Assembly: GCA_015069695.1 (NCBI GenBank)
Contig: JADCRZ010000034.1
Coordinates: 1 to 64,000 of the forward strand
Direction: 5' to 3'
Length of the DNA: 64,000 bases
DNA from: Williamsia sp.
GTDB lineage: Bacteria > Bacteroidota > Bacteroidia > Chitinophagales > Chitinophagaceae
Within the stretch, counting starts at the first letter, position 1, and each line of letters opens with the position of its first letter. Positions 26,934 through 36,523 of this stretch are shown here, piece by piece. Below the pieces are notes generated by a model. The model had not been told where the DNA came from. It saw nothing but the letters and a program-made list of their open reading frames with translations, and ran no database searches. Position numbers and translations under genes: made by a program.

Positions 26934-27605
26934 TTAGAACAAATAAAAACAGGTAAATACAAACACCCAAACCAGATCAACAAAATGCCAGTACAAACCG
27001 GCTTTCTCGATCATATTGTAGTGTCCTCTCCTATCAAACACCCCATTGTATGTCATGATCAGCATAACGATGTTGATGATCACACCGGAGAACACATGGA
27101 AACCATGAAACCCTGTAATGGTAAAGAAGAAGTTGGTAAAGTTCGTAGAAGCTTTAGACCCGTCAAAATTTGTGAACGGATTGCTTCCCCACCAGGCGCC
27201 TTCATGGTACAGATGCGTCCACTCCCAGGCCTGGCAGCTTAAAAATGCCAGTCCGCCAATGATGGTCCATACCATCCATTTCATCACGCCTGCCCGGTCG
27301 TTGGCGTGACCGGCAGCGACTGCCAGTACCATTGTTACCGAACTCATGATCAGGATAAAGGTCATCAAGCTTACGAACAAGAGCGGATAACCACTGCCAA
27401 GTACTGGAAAAGAAGAAAACACATGGTTGGCATCGGGCCAGCCATTGCTGGAAAAGCGGATCGTTCCGTAGGAGATCAGAAATGCGCCGAATGTAAAAGC
27501 ATCGCTCATCAGGAAATACCACATCATCAGCTTGCCATACTCTACATTGAAAGGACTTCTCCCCCCGCTCCACCATTTTTGTTCTACCGGTACTGCTGTT
27601 GCCAT
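26934..27605 (-). CDS. ctaE: Cytochrome c oxidase subunit III
   Basis: 223 residues with about six membrane helices. It carries subunit III family features: WYFLMSDAFTFGAFL (the conserved glutamate of this helix is replaced by Asp), CQAWEWTHL, ITGFHGFHVFSG and the C-terminal YWHFVDLVWVFVF. It contacts subunit I and stabilises the proton-pumping core. A second, shorter subunit III-like protein is encoded just upstream, so the oxidase locus has two such polypeptides, as is common in Bacteroidota. Confidence 0.93.
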   Translation of the reverse strand: MATAVPVEQKWWSGGRSPFNVEYGKLMMWYFLMSDAFTFGAFLISYGTIRFSSNGWPDANHVFSSFPVLGSGYPLLFVSLMTFILIMSSVTMVLAVAAGHANDRAGVMKWMVWTIIGGLAFLSCQAWEWTHLYHEGAWWGSNPFTNFDGSKASTNFTNFFFTITGFHGFHVFSGVIINIVMLIMTYNGVFDRRGHYNMIEKAGLYWHFVDLVWVFVFTCFYLF

Positions 27606-27682
27606 GTTCTTAGTTTAAGTTGCCAGCAAATTAAACAGTCTCTATCAAATTCTTATAAAATTTCCTAAAAACTTTGTGCCAG

Positions 27683-28258
27683 TTATTGAATCCACATAAA
27701 GAAGATAAACAAGTATATCCAAAGTGCATCTACAAAATGCCAGTAAGTACTTGCCACTTCTATTGATATGGGATCATAGCTTCTGTTGCGCCTGCTGAAT
27801 GCCTTTATAAATATGATCAGCAGCGCAATGATGCCACCCACTACATGCAGGCCGTGCAGGCCGAAAATTACATACATAAACGGCGCTGCGCCCGCTCCCC
27901 GCAGGGTGATACCCGAGCTCCACAGCTGGTTAAAGCCCAGGAGCTGTAAAAAAATAAACAGCACGCCCAATACAAACGTCAGGGCAAGCATGTTTCGGTA
28001 TAAGGCTATCTTTCTTTCTTTAAATTCTTTTAGTGCGATCTGGATCGTAATGCTGCTCAAAATGATCACGGCTGTTGAATAGCTGAAGATAACCGGCAGA
28101 TCAAGCATGATCCATTTAGGCTGGTTACTCTTTACGATGTAAGCACTGGTCAACCCGGCAAACATCATTACGATGCTACCCATGGCCACCCATAAGATAA
28201 ACTTGTATGGATGAATTCTTTTTCGCTGCGCACTGGGTCTGTTAACAACACTTTCCAT
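27683..28258 (-). CDS. Second heme-copper oxidase subunit III-type protein
   Basis: 191 residues from ATG 28258 (an upstream ATA-rich extension to 28267 is possible). There are five helices, with FGLHGLHVVGG and YWHFVDALWIYLFIFF matching the last helices of subunit III. It is shorter than the standard protein. It starts 21 bp after the heme O synthase stop and precedes the longer subunit III, so both probably assemble into the same oxidase. The division of labour is unknown. Confidence 0.9.
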   Translation of the reverse strand: MESVVNRPSAQRKRIHPYKFILWVAMGSIVMMFAGLTSAYIVKSNQPKWIMLDLPVIFSYSTAVIILSSITIQIALKEFKERKIALYRNMLALTFVLGVLFIFLQLLGFNQLWSSGITLRGAGAAPFMYVIFGLHGLHVVGGIIALLIIFIKAFSRRNRSYDPISIEVASTYWHFVDALWIYLFIFFMWIQ

Positions 28259-28279
28259 ATAGATCAATAGTTTTATTTT

Positions 28280-29182
28280 TTATACTTTATCGGCCAGCAT
28301 CGCCAGCAATACAACCGGCAGGTAGATGTAGCTGCTGAACATCACCCTTCTGGCTGCGCCGGTCTGCATTTCCCTGTACAGGCGGATGCTCTGGTAAACC
28401 ATCCACAGGTTAGCTCCCGTAATCACCAGCATGCTTACAAAACCGCTCATATGAATCAGGTAAGGCAGTATACCAACTGGCAACAGAAACAGGGAATAAA
28501 TCACTGATTGGATGGCCGAATATTTTGTTGGGCCTTCCACAGAAGGCAACATCCGGAAACCCGCTTTTGCGTAATCGTTGTGGGCTATCCAGGCGATGGC
28601 CCAGAAATGGGGAAATTGCCAGAAAAACTGGATGGCAAAAAGAACCCAGCCCCCTGCAGTCAGGGCATCGTTGCCTGCCGCCCATCCTATTAAACAAGGA
28701 AGAGCCCCCGGTACAGCGCCTACCAATACGGAAATAGAGTTGATCTTTTTCAGGGGGGTATAGATAAAGGCGTATAAAAACAAGCTGAACGCCGCCAGTA
28801 CGGCTGATAACGTATTAAAGAAGTATCCCAGGATAAATAAACCCAAAGCACCTGTAACGGCTGCAAATATCCAGCCTTCTTCCGCGCTCATGCGTCCTGA
28901 TGCTATAGGCCGTTTAGCCGTTCTTTTCATCAGGGCATCTGTTTCCCTTTCCACGACCTGGTTAATGGTATTGGCGCTACCTGTAATTAAAAAGCCCCCT
29001 GCAAAGAGCAGGATGATCATTTTCCAGTTAAACTCGATGATTTTGGGAGAGAGCAGGTAACAAATAACCGAAGAAAAGACCACCATGAAACTCAAGCTGA
29101 ACTTAACCAGCATCATGTAATCCCGTACTTTGCTGGCCACCGTAAAAGAGCTTGACTGTAACGCGTTATCTTGCTGCTTCAA
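28280..29182 (-). CDS. ctaB: Heme O synthase (protoheme IX farnesyltransferase)
   Basis: A 300-residue UbiA-family membrane enzyme that farnesylates heme B to heme O, the precursor for heme A of the oxidase. The prenyl-diphosphate motif is NTINQVVERETDALMKRT, then RPIASGRM; the second motif is IAWIAHNDYAKAGFRMLP. About eight helices. The start is read as TTG at 29182 (LKQQDNALQ), because the next ATG would remove part of the first helix region. It lies after the terminator and palindrome behind the subunit I gene and begins a second oxidase transcript. Confidence 0.95.
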   Translation of the reverse strand: MKQQDNALQSSSFTVASKVRDYMMLVKFSLSFMVVFSSVICYLLSPKIIEFNWKMIILLFAGGFLITGSANTINQVVERETDALMKRTAKRPIASGRMSAEEGWIFAAVTGALGLFILGYFFNTLSAVLAAFSLFLYAFIYTPLKKINSISVLVGAVPGALPCLIGWAAGNDALTAGGWVLFAIQFFWQFPHFWAIAWIAHNDYAKAGFRMLPSVEGPTKYSAIQSVIYSLFLLPVGILPYLIHMSGFVSMLVITGANLWMVYQSIRLYREMQTGAARRVMFSSYIYLPVVLLAMLADKV

Positions 29183-29252
29183 TCTAAGTTTAATTTTTAT
29201 CAGGTTGTGTGCAAATCACCACCCGGTTTAATCCCGCAAAGATAAGAGTATT

Positions 29253-29322
29253 GTCTGAACCATGATTTACAGGATTGGTCGGTAAGGGATGTCATTCCAA
29301 TCCTGTAAATCATGGTTCAGAC
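29253..29322. repeat. Dispersed palindromic repeat, copy B, perfect
   Basis: The arms 29253-29278 and 29297-29322 are perfect 26-bp inverted copies (GTCTGAACCATGATTTACAG plus GATTGG), with an 18-bp loop. It is the most compact copy of the family in the window and lies between the ctaD terminator and the ctaB gene. Confidence 0.9.
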
Positions 29323-29348
29323 AAAAACACCCCGGTAAACCGGGGTGT
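29322..29348 (-). terminator. Intrinsic terminator after the subunit I gene
   Basis: Ten-base-pair arms ACACCCCGGT/ACCGGGGTGT (29327-29348) with a two-base loop. On the minus strand they are followed by TTTTTG. It ends the act-coxB-ctaD transcript 33 bp after the subunit I stop. Confidence 0.8.
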
Positions 29349-29380
29349 TCAAATAATCATGTTATAACTTGATAAAGCTG

Positions 29381-31201
29381 TTAATGCTTCTGTTCGTTGG
29401 CGCCTACGGGTTCTGTTTGCGGAACAAATTCTCTTCCTTCTTTGCCATAGTCGTAAGCCCAGCGGTGAACTTCCGGAATTTCTCCGACCCAGTTTCCGTG
29501 CCCGGGATTGATGGGTGTAGTCCATTCCAGGGTATTGGCACCCCAGGGGTTTTGTGTTTTTACCTTTCTTCCTTTGAAGACGGAGTAGAAGAAATTAAAT
29601 ACAAACAAGAGTTGGACTGCAAATACGATGATTGAAACGATCGAAATAAACCGGTTCAATCCCTGGAAATTGTTGAAAGAAACCCAGGGGCTGAAATCAT
29701 AGTATCTTCTTGGCATACCTGCCAGTCCTTCGTAGTGCATGGGCCAGAATATCAGGTAAGCGCCTGCCAGTGTTACCCAGAAGTGGATGTATGCCATCGT
29801 GTTGTTCAGGTAACGCCCGAACATCTTGGGGAACCAATGATAGATCCCCGCGAACATACCAAAGAAGGCAGATACCCCCATTACAATATGGAAATGCGCT
29901 ACTACAAAGTAGGTATCGTGCAGGTGCAGGTCGATGGTAGAGTTACCCAGGAAGATACCTGTTAACCCGCCTGAAATAAACATGCTCACAAACCCGATAG
30001 CGAACAGCATACCGGGAGTAAACCGCAGGTTCCCTCGCCAGAGCGTGGTAAGCCAGTTAAACACCTTGATAGCTGACGGCACCGCGATGAGCAATGTCAG
30101 CAGTACGAATACAGAACCCAGGAAAGGATTCAAGCCACTTACAAACATATGGTGTGCCCATACCAGGAAAGCCAGTACGGTGATCGCGAATAAGGATCCT
30201 ACCATCGCCATGTATCCAAAGATCGGCTTGCGTGCATTCACGCTCATTACCTCGGATACCAGTCCCATTGCTGGCAGAATGATAATATATACTTCCGGAT
30301 GGCCCAGGAACCAGAACAGGTGCTGGTACAGGATAGCACTTCCGCCTTCATTGGGCAGGGCCTTGAAGGTGCTGCCGATGTAAATGTCAGAGAGATAAAA
30401 GCTGGTGCCTGCATGCCTGTCGAACAACAGGAGGATAAAGCCTGACAGCAGAACCGGGAAAGAAAGTACACCCAGGATCGCTGTAAAGAAGATCGCCCAG
30501 ATGGTCAGGGGTACCCGTGTCATGCTCATGCCTTTGGTACGCATGTTCAGGATGGTTGCAATATAGTTCAGGCCACCCAGCAGGGAAGATACCACGAACA
30601 AGGCCATCCCGATCAGCCAAAGATCCATACCCGTATTGGAACCCAGCGACGCATCACCCAACGCACTCAGGGGAGGATAGGAAGTCCATCCGCCACTTGC
30701 CGGACCGGTTTCAATAAACATAGAGGATAACAACACGACGCTGGAAGCAAAGAAGAACCAGTACGATAGCATGTTCATGAACGGAGAAGCCATGTCTCTT
30801 GCTCCCACCTGCAGGGGTATGAGGAAGTTGGCAAATGTACCGCTCAGCCCTTGTGTCAATACGAAGAACACCAGGATGGTTCCGTGCATCGTTACCAGTG
30901 CATAATAGAACTCAGGTTCTATACGGCCTCCCTTGGCCCATTTACCCAGAAAATCTTCCAGGAAGGGAAAGGTTTGGTCGGGATAACCCAGTTGAAGGCG
31001 GAACAGAACAGAGAACAAGCCGCCGATGATAGCCCAGATCATACCTGTAATCAGGAACTGCTTACAGATCATTTTATGATCCTGGCTGAAAATGTACTTT
31101 GTGATAAAAGATTCTTTGTGGTGCCCATGGTGTCCATCCGGCTCAATATCGTGCGTGCTAGCCGTATCCGGAAGACTGTGTATAACCGTTTCGTTGCTCA
31201 T
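29381..31201 (-). CDS. ctaD: Cytochrome c oxidase subunit I
   Basis: 606 residues and 12 membrane helices. It is the catalytic heme a / heme a3-CuB subunit reducing oxygen to water with proton pumping. Visible are the heme a ligand region MHGTILVFFVLTQG, the CuB/Tyr-His motif FWFLGHPEVYIIILP, HHMFVSG and the heme-ligand helix HDTYFVVAHFHIVMG. The D-channel region and K-channel helix are present by position. It directly follows subunit II (44 bp) at the end of the Act operon. An aa3-type oxidase is expected, given CtaB in the locus. Confidence 0.97.
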   Translation of the reverse strand: MSNETVIHSLPDTASTHDIEPDGHHGHHKESFITKYIFSQDHKMICKQFLITGMIWAIIGGLFSVLFRLQLGYPDQTFPFLEDFLGKWAKGGRIEPEFYYALVTMHGTILVFFVLTQGLSGTFANFLIPLQVGARDMASPFMNMLSYWFFFASSVVLLSSMFIETGPASGGWTSYPPLSALGDASLGSNTGMDLWLIGMALFVVSSLLGGLNYIATILNMRTKGMSMTRVPLTIWAIFFTAILGVLSFPVLLSGFILLLFDRHAGTSFYLSDIYIGSTFKALPNEGGSAILYQHLFWFLGHPEVYIIILPAMGLVSEVMSVNARKPIFGYMAMVGSLFAITVLAFLVWAHHMFVSGLNPFLGSVFVLLTLLIAVPSAIKVFNWLTTLWRGNLRFTPGMLFAIGFVSMFISGGLTGIFLGNSTIDLHLHDTYFVVAHFHIVMGVSAFFGMFAGIYHWFPKMFGRYLNNTMAYIHFWVTLAGAYLIFWPMHYEGLAGMPRRYYDFSPWVSFNNFQGLNRFISIVSIIVFAVQLLFVFNFFYSVFKGRKVKTQNPWGANTLEWTTPINPGHGNWVGEIPEVHRWAYDYGKEGREFVPQTEPVGANEQKH

Positions 31202-31245
31202 AACTAAGTAATTTAAAATATGGCGCTGCCCTTTCTGATTGGATT

Positions 31246-32316
31246 TTACTTACCTTTTAATGCAATGCTTCTTACTGGAATATCCGTAGCGGCCGTTGCT
31301 GCTTTCGTTGAATCTGCTCCTGTAGCAGGCGCATTTGCTTCCTGTATCTGTGCGTAATTGGCTTTTTGCTTGGCCATCCAGAGATTGAATTCATCTTGCG
31401 AAACCACTTTGATCACCCCGCGCATAGAGTAATGGCTTTTACCGCACATCTGGTCGCAGGAAATTTCATATTCAAAATCAGGATTGTTTGTTTTCGCCTT
31501 CATTTCCGCACTTGTATACAGCGGCGTGAACCACATGGTGGTAGGCGTGCCCGGAACCGCATCCATTTTCATCCGGAAATGGGCCAGCCCTACGTCATGG
31601 ATCACATCTCTTGAATTGATAACCAGTTTCACCGGTTTGTTTTGCACCACATACAGCTCACCGCCTGATTGTACGATGTCGTCCTGCGCTGCCTTGTCTT
31701 CCCATATCAATCCCAGGAGGTTGTTTTTTCCATCATCGATATTCCTGTAGTACTTTTTACCAAACACTTTGTCTTTGCCTGCATAGCGGTAGATCCAGTT
31801 GAACTGCTTGCCCGTTACTTCTACCACCTGGGCGTTCTCCGGCGCATCACCCGTGATCTGGTACCAATAGTACAAGCCGAATCCAACCAGTACGGTAAGA
31901 GCAATCGCCGGCACAACTGTCCAGATCACTTCCAACCTGTTGTTGTGCGGATAGTAGAAGGCGGTTCTTTTTTCTGAGTACTGGTATTTATAAGCAAACC
32001 AGAAAAGCAGGATTTGGGTGATGATAAATACGATCCCCGTGATGATGATCGTAATGTAGAGCATCCGGTCTATCTTGACGCCATGCTCTGAGGCAGCGTC
32101 AGGTAAGATCCTGTCTTTGAACAGTTCGTTACACCAGTATACGCCTACCAGTCCCAAAACCAGGAAGGCAAAAAATAAAAATCCGTTGATCCGGTTGTTT
32201 TGCTCAAACGTTTTTTGCTCTCCCTTTAGCACACTGACATATTCACTGGCTTTGGCAATCTGAAATGTGATCAGAAAACCTAACAGTAAAATCGCTAGCA
32301 GAAAAATTGTTGACAT
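31246..32316 (-). CDS. ctaC: Cytochrome c oxidase subunit II
   Basis: 356 residues. An N-terminal membrane segment (TIFLLAILLLGFLITFQIA) and an extra helix pair (about 42-130) precede the cupredoxin domain (about 160-300). This has RDVIHDVGLAHFRMKMDAVPG and the CuA ligands in CDQMCGKSHYSMRG. No CxxCH is present, so it is an aa3-type subunit without fused cytochrome c. Electrons are expected to arrive from the Act complex. The low-complexity Ala/Thr tail is unlikely to be catalytic. Confidence 0.95.
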   Translation of the reverse strand: MSTIFLLAILLLGFLITFQIAKASEYVSVLKGEQKTFEQNNRINGFLFFAFLVLGLVGVYWCNELFKDRILPDAASEHGVKIDRMLYITIIITGIVFIITQILLFWFAYKYQYSEKRTAFYYPHNNRLEVIWTVVPAIALTVLVGFGLYYWYQITGDAPENAQVVEVTGKQFNWIYRYAGKDKVFGKKYYRNIDDGKNNLLGLIWEDKAAQDDIVQSGGELYVVQNKPVKLVINSRDVIHDVGLAHFRMKMDAVPGTPTTMWFTPLYTSAEMKAKTNNPDFEYEISCDQMCGKSHYSMRGVIKVVSQDEFNLWMAKQKANYAQIQEANAPATGADSTKAATAATDIPVRSIALKGK

Positions 32317-32378
32317 GTTTTATAGAATGTTTACGCGAAGTTTTCAAATTCAGGCACGCTGTTCCCTTTCTTCCTCTA

Positions 32379-33599
32379 CTATGTATAGTGAATGATCGTT
32401 TCCTTGAAGAACGGGTGGTTGTTTGCATACATCGGATGTTTGCTTAGCGCATTGCCCGTTGTAAACAGGATCAATCCCACAAACCCGGCTGCCACGCCAA
32501 AATCAAACAAGTTCAGCTGCACGTGTTCAGAAAAAGGACCGGCAAACACCATCTGGTAAAAATCAATCCAGTGCCCGAACAGGAGTACGACTGCCATAAA
32601 GGTGATCGTCGTATAATTCCGCTTCGAGCTTCTTCTCATCAGGATCAGGATCGGGGCAACAAAATTGATGATCAGGTTCAGCCAGAATATTCCCCTATAC
32701 TCACCCCGCACCCTTGGCTGGTAGTAGACGGTTTCTTCCGGAATGTTGGCGTACCAGATCAACATAAATTGAGAAAACCACAGGTAAGTCCAGAAAATCG
32801 AAAAAGCAAACATGAATTTACCCAGGTCATGCAAATGCTCCTCATTAACAACTTCCAGGTGCCCTTTGTTTTTAAGATAGACCACAAAAAGTGTGATCAG
32901 GGCCAGTCCTGCCACAAATGTGCTCGCGAATGTGTACCAGCTGTACATGGTGGAATACCAGTGTGCGTTGATGCTCATCAGCCATAACCACGGAATGGTT
33001 GAAGCTACCGTAAGCGCGAACCATACAATGTAGATGGAAGCCCATACCGTGTTGGTAAAAACATAGCGCCGCCCGGCTTCCACGTTGGGAAGCGGATTGT
33101 TGTCCAGGCTTCTCGACAAGGAACGCATTTTCATTCCCAGGATGATCCACAAACCTATTGTCAAGGTAGTCCAGACAATAAAAAAGCCCCTGTTCAGAAA
33201 GCCTTTTTTCCCTTCCAGCACTTTATCACCTTCCGTGTTCAGCCAATGGTAAAGATGATGCTGATTACCCAGCACCAGGGCCATCAGGATCACAAAAGCA
33301 ATAACCCCGATAGGGATCACGGCTACGGAGATGGCTTCAGATACCCGGCGGAAGCTCATTTGCCAACCGCCCATGGCCAGCGTGGTAGCGCAGATAAAGA
33401 ACATGGCTGCGTTTACAACCAGTAAAAAATATACACTGTTTTGCAGCATGGTGGCCCAGAACCTTGCTTTGGCTTCTTCATCGCCCGTCCCATACATAAT
33501 AAAACCAATGATCACCGACAGGATGCCTACCCCCATCAATCCCAACGACCACATCCTGTATCGCGGACTCATTACAAACTGTTCCTTTAACGACGACAT
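32379..33599 (-). CDS. actF: Alternative complex III subunit ActF (NrfD-like)
   Basis: 406 residues with ten membrane helices, the second quinol-binding integral membrane subunit of alternative complex III. It shares the NrfD/PsrC-like fold with ActC. Typical elements are WATMLQNSVYFLLVVNAAMF, SWYTFASTFVAGLALITL and SIFWTYLWFSQFMLIWYANIPEE. It oxidises menaquinol together with ActC. Last act gene, followed after 62 bp by oxidase subunit II, which suggests an Act-oxidase supercomplex. Confidence 0.92.
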   Translation of the reverse strand: MSSLKEQFVMSPRYRMWSLGLMGVGILSVIIGFIMYGTGDEEAKARFWATMLQNSVYFLLVVNAAMFFICATTLAMGGWQMSFRRVSEAISVAVIPIGVIAFVILMALVLGNQHHLYHWLNTEGDKVLEGKKGFLNRGFFIVWTTLTIGLWIILGMKMRSLSRSLDNNPLPNVEAGRRYVFTNTVWASIYIVWFALTVASTIPWLWLMSINAHWYSTMYSWYTFASTFVAGLALITLFVVYLKNKGHLEVVNEEHLHDLGKFMFAFSIFWTYLWFSQFMLIWYANIPEETVYYQPRVRGEYRGIFWLNLIINFVAPILILMRRSSKRNYTTITFMAVVLLFGHWIDFYQMVFAGPFSEHVQLNLFDFGVAAGFVGLILFTTGNALSKHPMYANNHPFFKETIIHYT

Positions 33600-33657
33600 G
33601 CTTACAATTTTAGAGTACTTACAATTAGTCTTTTAGTTATATGCTCCTGAACCGCTG

Positions 33658-34389
33658 TTATTGATTTGGCTGCGGAGTACGCGAACCGCTTGCTTTCGGG
33701 TTATCACCGGAAGCGCCGCCGCCTGGCTGGTTACCCCCTGAGCTGGCAGCCTGCTGCTGGCTTTGGGTAGGAGCTCCTGCGGATGGTTCTTTACCCCCTT
33801 GCTTCTCGAGCTGTTTCATTTTCACATACTTTACGACCATCCAACGCTGGTCTGTCCGCAGGTTAGAGGCATAAGGTCCCATCTGCCCCTTACCATAAGT
33901 TACAGAGTAGCATATTTGTCCTTCCGGCATAACCGATACAACCGGATCAGCCACCAGGTTCTTGGGTGCAGCCGGGTAAGGGCCATTGCCTCCGTTGTAC
34001 AACGGCCCGTTGCCATCAAGCGCAGTACCGTGGCAGATGGCACAGTTGATCAGGTAAAGCCTTTCTGCTTCTTTTGCCTGTCCTTCGGTCAGGGTTGTAA
34101 AAGGATTGGGTACTTGTCTGGCAGCTACGTAATTGGTGCTGTCTCCTTCCTTGTCCATGGGAATCGGAAAAGGAAACATCGCCCCTCTTTTGATGGTACC
34201 CGCAACAGGTGTTGCATTGTAATTGATGTTTTTCACCTTGAGGTCTTCGTGCCCATCATAGGTTTCGTATGCACGGCTGTACGCCATATCCGGCATGTAT
34301 TCTCTTCCCCGGTCGCGGCGTACGTCGCTGCAGCCAGCCCATGTTGCGGCGGCAGATACGATCAATATTATAACAAGTAACTTCTTCAT
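33658..34389 (-). CDS. actE: Alternative complex III subunit ActE, monoheme cytochrome c
   Basis: 243 residues, a lipoprotein by its N-terminus (AAATWAGCSDVRRDR). One c-type heme site, CAICHGTALDGNGPLY, sits in a typical class I cytochrome c fold with a distal methionine likely in the YGKGQMGPYA region. The C-terminus is a low-complexity Gly/Ser/Gln/Pro tail. It passes electrons within the Act complex to the oxidase. It starts 15 bp after ActD. Confidence 0.93.
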   Translation of the reverse strand: MKKLLVIILIVSAAATWAGCSDVRRDRGREYMPDMAYSRAYETYDGHEDLKVKNINYNATPVAGTIKRGAMFPFPIPMDKEGDSTNYVAARQVPNPFTTLTEGQAKEAERLYLINCAICHGTALDGNGPLYNGGNGPYPAAPKNLVADPVVSVMPEGQICYSVTYGKGQMGPYASNLRTDQRWMVVKYVKMKQLEKQGGKEPSAGAPTQSQQQAASSGGNQPGGGASGDNPKASGSRTPQPNQ

Positions 34390-34404
34390 GCAGGTTGATG
34401 CGTT

Positions 34405-34998
34405 TTATTGTACACTGATTACATTCGGGCTTTCAAAAGGCCGTTTGTCTTTGTCGTAGCGGCCAAGCCACCAGCCGGTTTCTGCTTCTTCTATTTTTGT
34501 TTCTATGGCACCCGCGTTCTGCAAGAACCCGATCACCTCGCTTTCATTGCTTTTAGGTGTCAGCTCCACCACCATTACAAACAGGTCGTCTGTAGCGCGG
34601 GGATGAAAATGGTGCTTTTTCACAAAAGGTGCTAACTGGCAGAGATAGCAAAACGTAAGCACCATTCCTACTGCTGAAAACAACACAGTTAATTCAAACG
34701 TGATCGGGATCCATGCCGGCAGTGCGAAGTGCGGCTTACCCCCGATGTTCAGGGGCCAGTCTATGGTAAACACCCAGGATATACAGGTAAGTGCTGTTGT
34801 CGTTCCTGAGATACCATATATAAAGCCTGCAGTATGCAAACTCGTATCCCGCAGTCCCATCGCTGCATCCAGGCCATGGATGGGCATCGGGGTGTATACG
34901 TCATGAATTTTATAGCCGGCCTTGCGAACTTTTTTAACCGCCGGAAACAAGACGTCTTCGTTGTCGAAACATCCTACGGCAAATCTTTTTACTCCCAT
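34405..34998 (-). CDS. actD: Alternative complex III subunit ActD (DUF3341)
   Basis: 197 residues. The soluble N-terminal part begins RFAVGCFDNEDVLFPAVKKV and includes DVYTPMPIHGLDAAMGLRDT, a DUF3341 signature. Two membrane helices follow (about 60-85 and 105-130, ALPAWIPITFELTVLFSAVG) and a C-terminal soluble segment. Structural subunit of the Act complex that packs against ActC and ActF. Order and spacing are standard. Confidence 0.92.
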   Translation of the reverse strand: MGVKRFAVGCFDNEDVLFPAVKKVRKAGYKIHDVYTPMPIHGLDAAMGLRDTSLHTAGFIYGISGTTTALTCISWVFTIDWPLNIGGKPHFALPAWIPITFELTVLFSAVGMVLTFCYLCQLAPFVKKHHFHPRATDDLFVMVVELTPKSNESEVIGFLQNAGAIETKIEEAETGWWLGRYDKDKRPFESPNVISVQ

Positions 34999-35021
34999 AG
35001 CGCTGCGTTCTTTTGTATAAA

Positions 35022-36470
35022 TTAATGATGAGCTCCCTGCGCTTCAGCATAAAATGCTTCTGCGCTTTCAGTTTCTTCATGCCCCATTTTGGCTTTGTAA
35101 TTCTCACCTGATTTTTTCAGGATATGCTTGATCTCCGCTACCGCAATAACCGGGAAGAATTTCGCAAACAGGAAAAAGCAGGTAAAGAACAATCCGAAAG
35201 TTCCCAGGTAAAATCCAACCTCCCAGATAGTGGGTGAGTAATACGTACTCCAGCTGCTGGGCAGGTAATCCCTGTAGATAGACGTTACAATGATCACAAA
35301 CCGCTCAAACCACATACCCACGTTTACAATCACCGACATAAAGAAGGTAACTGTGATGTTGCGGCGCATCTTTTTAAACCAGAAGATCTGCGGAGACAAT
35401 ACGTTACATCCCATCATCAGGTAATAGCTCCAGCCATAGGGCGAGAAGATGTCGGCCCTGTTGTGGAAGAATGCGTACGACTCATAGCCGTTTTGTCCGT
35501 ACCAGGCTATAAACAGCTCTGTCAGGTAAGCCACACCCACGATCGAACCTGTCAGTACGATGATCTTGTTCATCACATCGATGTGGTTGATCGTGATATA
35601 CTCTTGCAGTCCCAGCACCCTGCGGGTAATGATCAGCAATGACTGTACCATCGCAAAGCCCGAGAACACCGCACCTGCCACAAAGTAAGGCGGGAAGATG
35701 GTGGTGTGCCAGCCGGGAATAACTGAAGTGGCAAAGTCGAATGATACAATGGTATGTACGGAAAGTACCAGGGGTGTACTTAAACCGGCCAGTACCAGAG
35801 AAAGCGCTTCATGGCGCTGCCAGTGTTTGGTGCTGCCGCTCCAGCCAAAAGACAGCACGCCATACATCAATTTTCTCCATTTCAGCTTGGCCCTGTCTCT
35901 TACGGTTGCGAGGTCAGGAAGGAGACCGCTGTACCAGAACAGGAGCGAAACGGTGAAGTAAGTAGAGATCGCAAACACGTCCCAGAGCAGCGGCGAGTTA
36001 AAGTTTGACCAAAGCGGACCTCTTGTATTGGGATAAGGAAGTACGAAAAACGCCATCCATACCCTTCCCATGTGAAAGATCGGGAACTGTCCGGCGCACA
36101 TAACCGCAAAGATCGTCATGGCTTCTGCCGCCCGGTTCACACCCGTTCTCCAACCCTGGCGGAACAGCAGCAGGATCGCAGAGATCAGCGTACCGGCATG
36201 ACCGATACCAACCCACCATACGAAGTTGGTGATGTCCCATCCCCAACCGACTGTTTTGTTCAGGTTCCACTGGCCCGTTCCGTATACGACCTCCTCATAC
36301 ACGGCAAAAATGCCAAAACACAACAAGCCCACGGAGATCAGAAAACCGACCCACCACAAGCGGCTGGGGTTGGCTTCAATAGGACGCACAATGTCTTCAG
36401 TAATCTGGTGGTAATCTTTATCACCAATTACCAAAGGGTCCCGGGTCTGCGATTCGTATCTAACTGCCAT
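35022..36470 (-). CDS. actC: Alternative complex III subunit ActC (NrfD-like)
   Basis: 482 residues from ATG 36470 (MAVRYESQTRDPL); an upstream in-frame start at 36497 is less likely because it adds only nine residues. It has ten membrane helices of the NrfD/PsrC fold (WWVGIGHAGTLISAILLLF; FHMGRVWMAFFVLPYPNTRG; FFKKMRRN-type loop). It provides the menaquinol site on the periplasmic side with ActB. Shared ancestry with ActF is evident from the same helix pattern. Confidence 0.94.
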   Translation of the reverse strand: MAVRYESQTRDPLVIGDKDYHQITEDIVRPIEANPSRLWWVGFLISVGLLCFGIFAVYEEVVYGTGQWNLNKTVGWGWDITNFVWWVGIGHAGTLISAILLLFRQGWRTGVNRAAEAMTIFAVMCAGQFPIFHMGRVWMAFFVLPYPNTRGPLWSNFNSPLLWDVFAISTYFTVSLLFWYSGLLPDLATVRDRAKLKWRKLMYGVLSFGWSGSTKHWQRHEALSLVLAGLSTPLVLSVHTIVSFDFATSVIPGWHTTIFPPYFVAGAVFSGFAMVQSLLIITRRVLGLQEYITINHIDVMNKIIVLTGSIVGVAYLTELFIAWYGQNGYESYAFFHNRADIFSPYGWSYYLMMGCNVLSPQIFWFKKMRRNITVTFFMSVIVNVGMWFERFVIIVTSIYRDYLPSSWSTYYSPTIWEVGFYLGTFGLFFTCFFLFAKFFPVIAVAEIKHILKKSGENYKAKMGHEETESAEAFYAEAQGAHH

Positions 36471-36523
36471 ATGGAATTGAATTTGGCTGCCGCTCAAAAG
36501 GCGGCAGCCTGTTTACTTTACTA

